Made by a program: the position numbers and the translations under genes
NCBI RefSeq assembly: GCF_964355755.1
Contig: NC_092673.1
Coordinates: 13,955,001-14,019,000 of the forward strand
DNA: 64,000 nucleotides
Direction of reading: 5' to 3'
Source of the DNA: Antedon mediterranea
Lineage: Eukaryota > Echinodermata > Crinoidea > Comatulida > Antedonidae
The notes under the pieces: generated by a model
Databases searched by the model: none
Seen by the model: the letters and a program-made list of their open reading frames with translations, nothing else
What the model was told of the DNA's origin: nothing
Shown here: positions 11,341 through 22,499 of the stretch, one piece after another
Numbering within the stretch: the stretch's first letter is position 1
How the letters are laid out: each line of letters starts with the position of its first letter

Positions 11341-11479
11341 ACATAGCAATGGCTGACAAACCAATTAAATCGGAAGAAAAATAAAAATAAAAAGAAAAAG
11401 GTTTATGCTGTTGCTGTCGGGAAACAAACAGGTGTCTATTTATCCTGGCTGGAATGCCAAGCAAACACTCTGATGGCTA

Positions 11480-11765
11480 TCACGGAGCTTTATGTAATGT
11501 TGTATTCTTACAATACTGCCCTCTAGAGTGTTATTGAATAAAGTACTCAGCAGAGCAGTGATAATGGCTACCGTTGATCAACGTGTTTATTGATTGTGTA
11601 TTGTGTCCTATCATTAAACATCACATTGGCGACGAGAACTATGGTGGCCATGAGTTGTTTGACCTGTGTGGTACAACGTTTGCGAGTGCTAAAGATAAGT
11701 TGACACAATATTTTAGACCTAAAAAAAACATTGAGTTTGAAACATATCAATTCAATTCAATTCAT
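11480..11765 (+). mobile_element. Gypsy-type LTR end and gag fragment
   Basis: The run ATTGGCGACGAGAAC near 11625 looks like the primer-binding leader after an LTR, and AATAAAG upstream fits an LTR polyadenylation signal. About 20 codons later comes a gag-like segment, LFDLCGTTFASAKDKLTQYF then RPKKNIEFETYQF, matching the C-terminal part of gypsy gag. The LTR left edge is not resolved. The leader joins mid-gag directly, so an internal deletion is likely. Confidence 0.5.
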
Positions 11766-12320
11766 CGACATTTTTATTCCATAATCAAAATAAAAACATA
11801 TACAAATACAATACAAATAATAAGATAATGGAATGGGATACAAAATAAGCACAAGTGCTTTAAGCATGTAACCCTAACAAAAAGATCAAACAATTAGTAC
11901 AAACAAAAAGAACAAACCAAAATAACATAATGTGATTTACTTAACTTAAATATTTCTATTGTTATAATATTGCTTTAATCTCTGTTTAAACAAACTTAAA
12001 GTAGGGGATTGTTTTATATAGTCTGTTAAATTGTTCCAAATATGTGTTCCTTGGTAGGAAATACATTGCTGTCCGACTTTGGTGCGTTTTAGTTGTGGAC
12101 AGTAGTTTGACCTGTTTCTAGTTGAGTAATTATGGAATGAGGCAGATGTACTAAATAAGTTATTAAATGATTCAGGTAATAGATTATGTTTATATTGATA
12201 CATAAATATAGCAGTGTGTTTCGTAAGGTCAAAAATATTTAATGTTTGGGTCGAAATAAAAAGTGGATGAGAAGGATGCATAAAATGAACATGACAAATA
12301 TTTCTAAGTGCTTTTTTCTG
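11766..12320 (-). mobile_element. LINE RT C-terminus and 3' UTR (3' part of split LINE)
   Basis: The minus strand encodes QKKALRNICHVHFMHPSHPL, then a FMYQYKHNLLPESFNNLF block and GTHIWNNLTDYIKQSP. This is the usual LINE C-terminal segment, ending in a stop near 11946 and a 3' UTR to about 11766. Its upstream part lies at 17676-17920, on the far side of the large element at 12321-17675. The two halves join in frame as ...NRIHILQKKALR... when that element and one TG are removed. Confidence 0.85.
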
Positions 12321-12384
12321 CACTGTAAAAACTATAAACACAATGCTAAACACAATTCTTGTAGTCACTTTGGAGACACATAGA

Positions 12385-12985
12385 ATGCTAAAAATTCTAT
12401 GTGCTTAGGCTTATTTAGTGTTTAGCACTAATGTGTTTAGTTTCGTTTTGTGTTTTTACTTTGGTGTTTAGAAGAAAAATATGCTTATCTTTCAAGTGTT
12501 TAGCCTTTTCTGTGTTTAGCTCGTTCTGTGTTTAGAAAATCTTAGTGTTTTTGATGTAGTGTTTAGAAGAAAAATATGCTTATCTTTCAAGTGTTTAGCC
12601 TTTTCTGTGTTTAGCTCGTTCTGTGTTTAGCAAATAGTAGTGTTTTTGATGTAGTGTTTAGAAGAAAAATATGCTTAGTGTTTAGCCCGTTTTGCGTTTA
12701 GCACAGAAGTGCTTGGAAAAAGTATAGTGTTTTAACTCTATAGTGTTTGAAATATCATTTGTGCTTAAATGCAAGTGTTTAGACCGTTTTGCGTTTAGCA
12801 CAGAAGTGCTTGGAAAAAGTATAGTGTTTTAACTCTATAGTGTTTGGAATATCATTTGTGCTTAAATGCAAGTGTTTAGACCATTTTGCGTTTAGCATAG
12901 ACGAGCTTAGAAATGTATTTCATGTGTTATACACTTAAGAATACATGCTTACTTGAAATATTTAGCAAACATGGGCTTACAAATA
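12385..12985 (+). repeat. Left subterminal GTGTTTAG array
   Basis: Dozens of GTGTTTAG or near variants occur, arranged in higher-order repeats. Examples are the unit with GAAGAAAAATATGCTTATC near 12471 and 12568, and the unit with CAGAAGTGCTTGGAAAAAG near 12700 and 12800. The orientation is opposite to the right-end array. Such arrays are likely transposase-binding sites. Confidence 0.85.
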
Positions 12986-13519
12986 TGGGTTTTTTGCTGT
13001 GGTGTTTATAATATACTATATTCTTTATATCTCTGGGTTTTCATGCTCTGCATTAACACTTTTTCATAGCCAATAATCACTTATTTTGTTGTTACCTTAA
13101 ACTCCTATTGGCCTTTATGCGTATCAGATTGACATCATTAATTAAGAACACAACGGACGAAAGTGATATTTTAATCAAAACATTTAAATTATTTATTCAT
13201 GTCTACCAATATAAAAAACTGAAATATTACCTTTTGATAATAACATGAAAGATACATTGTATGATAATACAACTGTCTTATAATATAAACTATAAAATGT
13301 TCAATTAATAAAGCAGTTGAGTTTAATATACAGCTTCCAACATTGTGTTGACATTATGGAAAGCTGTGAAATGAAATAAAACATTTTTTTATCCTTTAAA
13401 ATCCAGTATTGAAAAATACCTAATATTTGAGATACTGTGTCGGATAATGTAATCGAAAACATAATAATTGCCAATTAACATATAGCATCAGATAAATGCC
13501 CTTTGACTTTAAAAACATT

Positions 13520-16400
13520 TTCATTGCAGAGAATGCATGATTTCGTTTCCCTGGGTTATTCTGCCTGGGGGTTCTATGTCTTGATCCATGTCCTCCTGCA
13601 AGAGAAAAAGTAATGAATATTAAAAATAATCTGGTTTATTAATTTGACAACCGTATACAAAACAGCATTATTCAAATTCTGCAATTACCTGCAATAAATA
13701 ATGGGATCAAATAAAAAAAAATGTTAGTTCTGATGTCTCCTCTATAATTTTGTCCAGATGCTTAGAAGCATCTTCTATACGGTTACCAAGCCATACACGG
13801 ACTCTAGATGAATATATTGGAAGGGGACATTCAGTTTCAGTGCTAAAAGTGGACAAATTATGTTCATCTTCTCCTTTTCCACTAGAGAAAGAAAGATGTT
13901 TGCTCAATATCCATATCAGATGTCTAAGAAGAATAAAAGAAATATTATTTTGAAACAATAAAATTGCGTATTGAATTGTTGATGCCATTATCAGTCACGA
14001 TAGCTTAATGACCATTGTAGTCTTATTTCCATTGAGGTAGGCCTTGTTTACTGACATGAAACAGTTAATGTATATGAATTCCTGAATTTAGACCCCTGAT
14101 AAGATTTTTTGTTACTAATTTTATTTTAAAAAGACATATTTATTGAAACAACTACACTCCACTAGAAGCCTGCAGTGGCCCTAAGACCTCATGAGGCTGA
14201 CTAGTTAGAACTTCATTGAGACAATAGTCTATTTATTTGGAGTGTACTGTTATTATTGATATTTTAATAATTGTTTAAATAAACATATATTATTTATTTT
14301 TTATTTTAAAAAGACATAATATTGAAACAACTACACTCCACTAAAAGCCTGCAGTTGCCCTAAGACCTCATGAGGCTGTCTAGTTAGAAATTCATTGAGA
14401 CAATAGTCTATTTATTTGGGTGTACTGTTATTATTGATATTTTAATAATTGTATAGTTTTTTTGTTTTTAAATAAACATACATTATTTATTTTTAAATTT
14501 AAAGACATATTGAAACAACTACACTCCACTAGAAGCCTGCAGTTGCCCTAAGACCTCATGAGGCTGACTAGTTAGAACTTCATTGAGACAATAGTCTATT
14601 TATTGGAGTGTACTGTTATCATTGATATTTTAATAATTGTATAATTTTGTTGTTTTTAAATAAACATACATTATTTATTTTAAAAAGACATATTGAAACA
14701 ACTACACTCCACTAGAAGCCTGCAGTGGCCCTAAGACCTCATGAGGCTGACTAGTTAGAACTTCATTGAGACAATAGTCTATTTATTTGGAGTGTACTGT
14801 TATCATTGATATTTTAATAATTGTATAATTTTGTTGTTTTTAAATAAACATACATTATTAATTTGTAGTATTTCAAAAGACATATTGAAACAACTACACT
14901 CCACTAGAGGCCTTCAGTTGCCCTAAGACCTCATGAGGCTGACTAGTTAGAACTTCATTGAGACAATAGTCTATTTATTTGGAGTGTACTGTTATTATTG
15001 ATGTTTTATTAATTGTATAATTTTGTTGTTTTTAAATAAACATACATTATTTATTTTTTATTTTAAAAAGACATATTGAAACAACTACACTCCACTCGAA
15101 GCTTTCAGTTGCCCTACGACCTCATGAGGCTGACTAGTAAGAGCTTCCTTGAGACAATAGTCTATTTGTTTTAAGTGTTAGTTTTACTGTAGGCCTATAA
15201 TAATATAATGACAATTATTGTTTTCCAATGCATTATTTAATTTTTTTTAAATACAGGTTAGGCCTATTACCATTATAATATGTGGTCAGATTCTGAAAAT
15301 ATACAAGAAATTTACCAGAATAAAGAATAAAAGAGCAAAATATAATAGCTTAGTGATATCTAAAAATAAAACTAAATTTTAGATTCTCACCTTCAATTAT
15401 TTTGGCATCATCTTCTGGGATTCCACACTCAATCAAACAAGTTTTGATTTCTTCAGCAGAACTGTTATCATCTATTAAATCCATGCTGAAAAAAAAGAAC
15501 CAATATAAACATATAGGCCTACCTCACAAATACAGTATATTTGCAATATATTTTTACACAACACTATACACTAGATATTTGTGGCAACAACACTTGACCT
15601 TTTAGTGATCAATCATTCAGCTGATTCATTCTCTCAAAGAATTCAGCTTATTCTAGCAAATTGAGGATAGTAATGCTTGAGTGATTTCTCTCTCCTAATT
15701 CTTGTCCTCATTCTAAATGAAAATATTTAATTTCCTTTCTTTTTTCCTATAAAATTATAACAGTAATACTAATAGTAAATGACATTAACATGATCATAGC
15801 CTATGAAGGAGCTATGGTCTAGTCTAGAAAAATAAGTAAATACTTTTTGAGTCCAGTTCCTAATATTCACTAAGGGAAGAAATGGAAAGGTTTCCTACCC
15901 CGTTTCCTACTTGTACTTTCTAGGATTTTTATCAAATAATCTACAGGGTTAGGATTATATTGTTTTGACAACTCAAGTAACATGACCAGAGTGTTGTTTT
16001 CAATTTTTCCTCTCGACTATTACTAACTGTATTAAAAGTAAAAAAGATTGTTATTATCGATAGTGGAATGGGCGATTTCTAGGTTTGCCGATTTCTTTGC
16101 TTTTCACCTATACTCTCGTTGCTGCTGTTGTCGACGACCGTTGGCCAAAACTAGGCCGGCTATACAAGACATCGGCAAGCAACTCTATTATTCTAAAAGG
16201 CAAATTTAATATAATCACTATATACATATTACCAATACAAACAATGTGAAATAACTTACCTGCAATATATGATTACTTCAATCAACGTAAAGCTAAGAAT
16301 TAGAAAGATTTTTGTTTCACCTTCCCGACACCACTCCCATCCAACTCAACGGCTTCTGCTAAAAAGGCGCGCACTAGATTCGCGGGTTTTTCTCCTCATC
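13520..16400 (-). CDS. Candidate small spliced gene inside the CACTG element
   Basis: Minus-strand signals suggest a multi-exon gene. A 5' exon from about 16400 ends at a donor GCAG|GTAAGT (exon edge 16260). The next exon, 15485-15391, has a TTTTTTTTCAG acceptor and begins C-ATG. It encodes MDLIDDNSSAEEIKTCLIEC and GIPEDDAKIIE, then a GTGAGA donor. A later block at about 13945-13715 is open and encodes CPLPIYSSRVRVWLGNRIED. A last block follows a TTTCTCTTGCAG acceptor at 13597. Phases between the second and third blocks do not join cleanly, so an exon is missing, the gene is decayed or the model is wrong. The tandem repeat at 14.1-15.2 kb would be intronic. The first coding exon looks SAM-domain-like but is too short to assign. 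Confidence 0.35.
14125..15175. repeat. Six-copy tandem repeat, about 180-195 bp unit
   Basis: Each unit contains TTGAAACAACTACACTCCAC, CCTAAGACCTCATGAGGCTG and ACAATAGTCTATTTATTTGG, then an AT-rich spacer with AAATAAACATACATTATT. Units start near 14125, 14305, 14500, 14688, 14873 and 15063. The last unit is the most diverged. The array lies wholly inside the CACTG element. Confidence 0.92.
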
Positions 16401-16650
16401 AATCATAATCAGTCGTTCCTTGGGGTGTTGCTATTGTATGTATATATAGATACAGTATTTTATTATTTTATAAACATTTATAGCGTAAATTATAATATTA
16501 ATGCCATAAAGAGTTTATATTAGTTATGAAATATGTGTTTATGTAAATAATTAATATTTTTAATTGTTAATTGGTCATGCCAAAATCATCATATACCATG
16601 AGAATCAATGGTATCAACTGTATTTTGATGCATCATGATCAATCATTTTC

Positions 16651-16653
16651 AGT

Positions 16654-16684
<31 letters not shown>
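16651..16684 (+). repeat. (GT)n followed by a 17-base poly-G run
   Basis: A GT dinucleotide run leads into 17 consecutive G residues at 16668-16684, inside the right half of the CACTG element. Confidence 0.95.
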
Positions 16685-16974
16685 TGATGCACGGCGTGTG
16701 GTAAAAGGATGGGAAATGTGGTGTATTTTGGTCGAAACCGATGCATCAATTTACTCTATTAATCAAATTATAATATAATAAAACGTATCTAAATGGATCT
16801 ATTAACTTTCCAAAACAACATGTTGGTACCGTAAATCGAAATAGCAGAACTGAACCTATCAATCCAACAAACAATTTACCAAACTAAATGGATCTATTCA
16901 ATCCAATACACATTTCCAAATGCATGCCAGCATAATAAAAATATTAAACACAATAAGTAATGTTATGAAACACA

Positions 16975-17675
16975 GTGGTGTTCAGATTTTAAACGTAAAT
17001 TCTCTAAACATAATTTAAACAAACACTTTAACTTCTAAACACCAATTTTAGTAAGCACAAACAAATATTAAACACAATAAGTGTGTTATTAAACACAGTA
17101 GAGTTTAGATTTGAAACGTAAATTCTCTAAACATAATTTAAACAAACACTTTCACTTCTAAACACAAATTTTAGTAAGCACAAACAAATATTAAACACAA
17201 TAAGTGTGTTATTAAACACAGTGGTGTTTAGATTTGAAACGTAAATTCTCTAAACATAATTTAAAGAAACACTTTCATTTCTAAACACCAATTTTAATAA
17301 GCACAAACAAATATTAAACATGTAAGTTTGTTTTATTAAACACGATCATGTTTAAGATTCAAACGTTAATTTTACTAAACATAATATATACTAAGCACGA
17401 ACAAATATTAAACACAAGAGGCGTATACAACTTAAACACTGGTGTTTAGGACGTGCTTAGAAATGTGTTTAGAAAAAATGTTAACGTTGCAATACCCTAT
17501 TCTAAAAAAGCTAAACACATTGAAATATTGTTGTATAAACGGCTGTGTTTAGAATCTAAACACATTAAATGTTTAGAAATGTGTTTATGTGTTTTAAAAT
17601 TAAACACAATGCTAAACATGTTTAGGGTTGATTTGTGTATTTTATGTTTAACAGCTAAACACTGTTTTTACAGTG
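16975..17675 (-). repeat. Right subterminal CTAAACAC array
   Basis: Three to four tandem copies of an approximately 118-bp unit carry CTAAACAC words. Each includes AAACGTAAATTCTCTAAAC and AGTAAGCACAAACAAATATT. A denser, less regular stretch then runs to the terminus. It mirrors the left array in inverted orientation. Confidence 0.85.
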
Positions 17676-17920
17676 TGGAGAATATGTATACGGTTTAAGT
17701 TTGTAGCAGAAGAGCACCCCATACTGTGATTTTCTAGGACTTTATCTAGTTTACCATTAAGTTGTTCTGATAGCCTACCTAGTTGATCGGCAAGCGTTTG
17801 AGTTTCCCCCTGTCGATCGCCGGAGGTTTCGATTGGATCATCTGCTTCTGGACTTTCGGAGGGTCTTGTTAAGTCAATTGATTTAGTATTTGCCCTAGTA
17901 GGCCTATTAGTCGCCATCAT
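17676..17920 (-). mobile_element. LINE 5' part: ORF1-like start fused to RT tail
   Basis: On minus an ATG at 17920 opens a frame with MMATNRPTRANTKSIDLTRP and a coiled-coil-like LADQLGRLSEQLNGKLDKVL. About codon 70 it switches to SATNLNRIHIL, which is LINE RT C-terminal sequence that continues at 12320. An ORF1-like N-terminus therefore appears joined to the RT tail, as expected for an internally deleted LINE. The alternative is that an unrelated sequence lies next to a 5'-truncated LINE. Confidence 0.6.
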
Positions 17921-18069
17921 GCAGTCTTCTTTTAGTTAGTGTATACAACTTTTTAAAATAGTAGAGTTTGTTGGCTATATATTACCTTTAGTCTGAATTT
18001 AAGATCTTTTTCCCTGCGTGTAAAAGTTAGGTGTTGTCTCTACTCGCGCATGCTCATGCATGTGTTTAG

Positions 18070-18500
18070 ATGCACAAAACAAGAGATCTCACATTAAAAG
18101 CGTTGCTAGACAAAGGTAAAACAATTGAGATTAGCGAGAAACAGGCAGCAGGAATGGAAGAAAGAGTGAGCTTCATAAATAGAAATAACTTTAGATCTAG
18201 AAATAGGCCTAACAACGATAAATCTGACACACAGCGTAGTAAAAGTAGGTGATTCTACTAATGCTAAATCAAAATTATGTTATAAATGTGGAGGTAGTTG
18301 GCCTCACACAGATGGGTGTCCTGCATGTGAGCGACGTTGCAATAAATGCAGTAAAATTGGGCATTATGTCGTGGTACTAGTAGTAGTACATCAGGCAGTA
18401 AACACAAAAATGTGAAAGGTCAGAATAATGTCAAACAAATTCAGGATAAGGTAGTAGGGTCAGATTCAGATAATGAATTGTATGTTGACTTAGGTTGTGT
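18070..18500 (+). pseudogene. Gypsy gag C-terminus with zinc knuckles
   Basis: The frame begins with TRDLTLKALLDKGKTIEISE, the typical end of gypsy gag. After one frame change comes a paired zinc-knuckle region, CYKCGGSWPHTDGC then CERRCNKCSKIGHY. A Ser/Asp-rich linker follows (GSDSDNELYVDL). The sequence is lost at about 18500, where the Harbinger-2 region starts. Confidence 0.75.
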
Positions 18501-18840
18501 TTACGAACTTTTAAAGTATCCGAATAACTGCTGCTGACAGCTAGCTCAAGGTCAATCCAAAATATTGTAACGGTTTACGAACCACACTGTAGCCGGATAA
18601 TAGATAGAGCTCGCTATTCGAATAAACGGAAACACGTCATGCGAAAGGTACGCTGGTATAGCTTTTTGTAAACAATCGATCGCGGCCACCACCGGTGAAA
18701 ACAGTACTCGCGTGATAAACAACACATAAGAATTCATCGTACAATCGGGAATTCTTTCACAAATTCAAACATATATATTTATATTTCTTTTTGATTTCTA
18801 TATTACTCTCGCTGATCAAAGATAAGCCTATTCTAGTAAA

Positions 18841-20369
18841 ATGACGCCCATGGAGTTGTCGTTTTTGCTATGGGTATTATTCTTTGGTAGAAGAAACAGG
18901 CATAATAGGCCTACTAGTTATAGTAGTAGGAGTAGCATCGTAGGTCGGATAAGGGGTGTATCAAGAAGACGAACGATACGTCAAGTTAACACCACGGGTG
19001 TAATGTATTCCCGATTTCTTGAAGACATGATTGCCATCACCTATATTCAAGCTGTTAGGGAAGACATGATAAACCGTCCGATGAGAATGAGGCCACTATT
19101 CAGGTCAGACCACTGGTGGACTGTTAATGTTCTGGAACATTTTAGTAACACCCAGTGGAGAGAACATTTTAGAATGACAAAGCCAACTTTTGATAGACTA
19201 TGTCAAATGCTAGCCCCATATTTACAAAGAGAAAGGGAAGATCGGTCGCTTACTGTAGAAAATTGTGTCGCGATTTGTATTTATCGCCTTTCTACAAACT
19301 GCGATCTTCGAACCATCGGAAATTTATTTGGAGTAGCCCGTTCAACGGCCTGTGTTGTAGTACATTCTGTATGCTATAACATTTGCCAACTGAAGGAACG
19401 TTTTATTGTTTGGCCTGTTGGTCAACGACTAGAAGAAACAATAAATTGTTTTGAACGTTTATATGGATTCCCTCAATGTGCCGGTGCAATTGATGGCAGC
19501 CACATTCCCATCATTGCCCCACACCAACACCACACTGACTACTACAATAGGAAGGGATGGCATTCCATTGTTCTACAGGCTGTTGCTGACCATGATTTAA
19601 CGTAACGATATAACATTTGTATTCAATACCCTTCCAAAAATGGAATGCAAGCTACAAACATTGAGCACGATTTTAATAAACATGTATTTTTTACCCTTCA
19701 CAGATTTACCGATGTGTTTGTCGGGTGGCCTGGTCGTGCACACGATGCCAGGATTTTAAGGAATTCTTCCCTATATACAAAAGGCATGAATGGGGAGCTG
19801 TTTCCAATGGTAAGCATTGTTTGCCTGATATAAATATAGGTGCACCATTGACCATTTGCAATTAACTTGTGTTTTGTTACAAAAACCATTGTCAAATTTA
19901 TTGGGTTTGTTATGCATGAAAGCAACTATGAAATTTGTTTATTTGTTTTCAGTGGACACGTGAAATTAACGACATTCCAGTTCCAGTTATGATTCTTGGA
20001 GATCCAGCATATCCAATTTCCACATGGTTGATGAAAGGGTTTCCTGAGAATGATCATATGGGCAATGCAGAAAGGAGGTTTAATTATAGACTATCTAAAG
20101 CCTGTATGGTGATGGAAAGAAGTTTTGGGATGTTGAAGGGTAGATGGAGAGTTTTGATGAAAAGAAATGACAGCGACCTGAGCTATGTCCCGCGCATGGT
20201 TCTTTCTTGCTGCATTCTCCACAATTTTTGCATAGAAAATGGTGAGGTTTATAATCCCTCATGGGATGTTGAAGATGAACTTGAACAGCCACCTAGAGTG
20301 AATGAAGAAAATGCTGCTAATATAACAGGAAATCAAATCAGAGCAGCACTAGTCAACTACTTCAATTAA
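18841..20369 (+). CDS. Second Harbinger transposase, three exons, uninterrupted
   Basis: Exons 18841-19601, 19704-19809 and 19953-20369 splice in phase with GT-AG introns to about 427 residues without a stop. Intron positions are the same as in the transposase at 2869. Motifs include QWREHFRMTKPTFDRLC, CAGAIDGSHIPI (first Asp), GWPGRAHDARILRNSSLY (second Asp) and ACMVMERSFGMLKGRW (Glu). The two proteins are related but clearly different, so they belong to separate families. The left end may be GGTTGTGTTTACGAAC after TTA near 18495. No matching right end or Myb-like partner was found, so the element is probably 3'-truncated. Confidence 0.9.
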
Positions 20370-20915
20370 ACAACCATTTATTAATGCAGTAGATTATTAC
20401 AGTATTAATAAGTTACACTAAAATAAATCATGTAGAACATTGCTGTTTCTTTCCAGCATTTTACAGTACAGATGACTATTTGTAGTATCGTAAACAAGCT
20501 AATCTAACATATATAATTTTTCTGGAAAGATTTTTTTTTTTATTGTTTGTGTTTGGCACATTACTGTTACGTATGATTAACGTTTTTAAGATGACGTGAA
20601 CAATTATTTCATCTTAAAGTTTATGTAATATTTTTTACAAATATTGTTTCTGTCATTCAAATTTATTAAAATTTAAAAAAACATAATCTGTACATTGATT
20701 GATATATTTTAGGCGTACAGTAGATAAATTTTACAGTTGTTCTGCTGTATTTCAAGGTTTGTGTATTATTTTTTTACTGTACTATATTAAAGTAAACTAA
20801 TCAATCTAAATACAAATACTAAATTGTAAAAACCTGAACATCATACCTATCTAGATATTACCCCGGGGGTTTCTGCCTGTGGTGATAAAAATGTAATCAC
20901 TCCTAGAAATCATAG
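20370..20915. other. AT-rich spacer, no gene seen
   Basis: This is sequence 3' of the Harbinger-2 transposase with AATAAATCATG-like polyadenylation context and T-rich runs. I see no terminal inverted repeat partner or open frame worth naming. Confidence 0.5.
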
Positions 20916-20919
20916 AGAA

Positions 20920-21171
20920 CAACTCAACCTAACAGCCAAGACATTCACGCCATCCTATGATGCCATTGCCGAAATTGTGAAAAGCTTAAGAAAGCCTATA
21001 CACACGATAAAGAAATTTAACGGAAACCCAATAGAATACCCAAGATTTAAGAGGCAGTTCAATTCTCACATTGTTACCAATACCAATTCTGAGGAAGAAA
21101 AAATGGCATATCTTGAAGAAATGACAATAGGAGAAGCCAATAGAGTTGATGTAGGTTACAGCTTTAGATGA
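20920..21171 (+). pseudogene. BEL/Pao gag (DUF1759-like) fragment
   Basis: The frame encodes LTAKTFTPSYDAIAEIVKSL, then FNGNPIEYPRFKRQFNSHI and EEEKMAYLEEMTIGEANRVD. The pattern of F-G-x-P-x-E-Y ... F ... F followed by a Y-L ... G-E-A segment matches BEL/Pao gag (DUF1759). It ends in a stop at 21171 with no protease or RT downstream. It is an orphan fragment. Confidence 0.7.
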
Positions 21172-21784
21172 GTTTTCGTTGTTCCTGGTAGAGTGCTTAC
21201 ACACATTTGGTATCACATATGATAGCAAGGTTTAAAGTATTTTATATGTACTACTGTATTTGAATATCAATTTGAAGGAATTATACTTTCTGTTATTTTC
21301 AGTTACCATACGTACCAACACACATATTCAATCATTGAATAAAACGGTTATACTTAACGGAGCATTTCTAAGCTGTTTGATTTGTGTCCTCGCGAGGTCA
21401 CCGTCCGTTTGACCTTTTAGTGGGTATACAATGGTAAACAAACACAGCGAGAGGTATGTTAAAGCATGGGAGAACTGAGAGATGATCATCTTAAAAAGCA
21501 ATCGTCAAAACTAGCCTTTTGATGGAATGGCATGGTAAGGATGTTATTTATTTTCTAAACTTATGTTTTATATTCACTGTAGAATTATTTGGGCATTTGG
21601 TTCGGAATCATCGACTTTATTTATGTATTGTCATTTTTGGTTTGACACATATATATACGTTGCATTTAATACATGTTAACTGTTGATTTTATTTACAAAT
21701 GTTGCGTAAACATATTAATTATTATCTTTCATTCTTCTTCATGCTCCTATTGCATCTTCCATGTATTATGTGATGTTCTTCGGC
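21172..21784. other. Unassigned spacer
   Basis: No supported gene. A GC-richer patch at 21370-21480 contains CTCGCGAGGTCACCGTCC but has no recognisable element. Confidence 0.5.
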
Positions 21785-22495
21785 GCTTAAACAGACACCC
21801 AAGCCTCCTAGGCCTAGTAGACGAAGTACAGCATCAGGCAACAGTCTGTTCTCATCCTCTTTCTATTCCTATTTTTTTCCTCTTTAATAAATCTCTTCAA
21901 ACCAGAAAATGTCCTTCCTATTCATGGGGGGGGGGGGGGAGGGACCAATAAATTCATTTCCAACTATAGAGCTATCTATCTGTTGCCTACCATTTCTAAA
22001 TTGTTTGAAAAAATTGTTTTAAACCATATTTCGACTCATGTTTCTCCTGCCATTGCTTTCTGTCAGCATGGCTTTGTAACTGGTAGGTCATGTGAAACAA
22101 ACCTTGCCACCCTTTGGACCACAGTCTGCCAAGCTATTGATGACAGGAAGCAATGTGCTATTATTTACAGATCATCTGTTTTGGGGGATAGCAAATCATT
22201 TTTAGAAGGGGGGGGGGGGGGTTCGTAATAAGCTGTGTTTATCAGTTGATTTTATTTTATTTTATACACTTTTACTATATCTTGTTTTGTATTCATTGTG
22301 TAAAGTAATGATCTACTGTATGTATTGATGTAAATTGGGGGGGGGGGGTAGGATAGGGGTTGATAGTTGCTTTTGCCTTTTTTTACTTTTCTGTTAATTG
22401 TTATATTTTATATTGTGAAGGATGCACCTTTGTGCTAAGTGTGCCACCGATCTAAAGGTGTAATTCCAAATAAATAAATAAATAAATAAAACTGA
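21785..22495 (+). mobile_element. Internally deleted LINE with poly-G runs and AAAT tail
   Basis: A segment near 21845-21920 (CSHPLSIPIFFLFNKSLQTR) and 21970-22170 (LLPTISKLFEKIVLNHIS, then FCQHGFVTGRSCETNLATL) are the finger-region motifs of LINE RT. The palm motifs are absent. A 3' UTR follows with GATGCACCTTTGTGCTAAGT and the tail (TAAA)n at 22468-22490. Three G runs of 12-14 bases interrupt it, the first replacing RT coding sequence. Confidence 0.75.
21926..22348 (+). repeat. Three long poly-G runs
   Basis: Runs of 14, 14 and 12 consecutive G residues lie at 21926-21939, 22208-22221 and 22337-22348. All are on the same strand within one LINE fragment. Confidence 0.95.
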
Positions 22496-22499
22496 GAAA

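Larger units (their letters stand above)
12321..17675. mobile_element. Large CACTG-ended DNA transposon (CMC-like), 2-bp TG duplication
   Basis: The ends form a 12-bp inverted repeat, CACTGTAAAAAC at 12321 and its complement ending CAGTG at 17675. The dinucleotide TG flanks both sides (12319-12320 and 17676-17677). Deleting the element plus one TG restores a continuous LINE reading frame, which strongly supports the boundaries. Both subterminal zones are packed with GTGTTTAG-like words in inverted orientation, as seen in CACTA/EnSpm-like elements. The CACTG start also fits the CMC group, and a 2-bp duplication is reported for its Mirage branch. No transposase domain was found inside, so it is probably non-autonomous. 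Confidence 0.8.

Noticed and set aside
14125-15175. CRISPR-like array
   Set aside because: The repeats are about 180-195 bp with related, not unique, spacers in a eukaryotic transposon. This is a minisatellite.
12321-17675. Solo long terminal inverted repeats of a foldback element
   Set aside because: Only 12 bp at the very ends are strictly inverted; the inner arrays share a word but not a continuous alignment.
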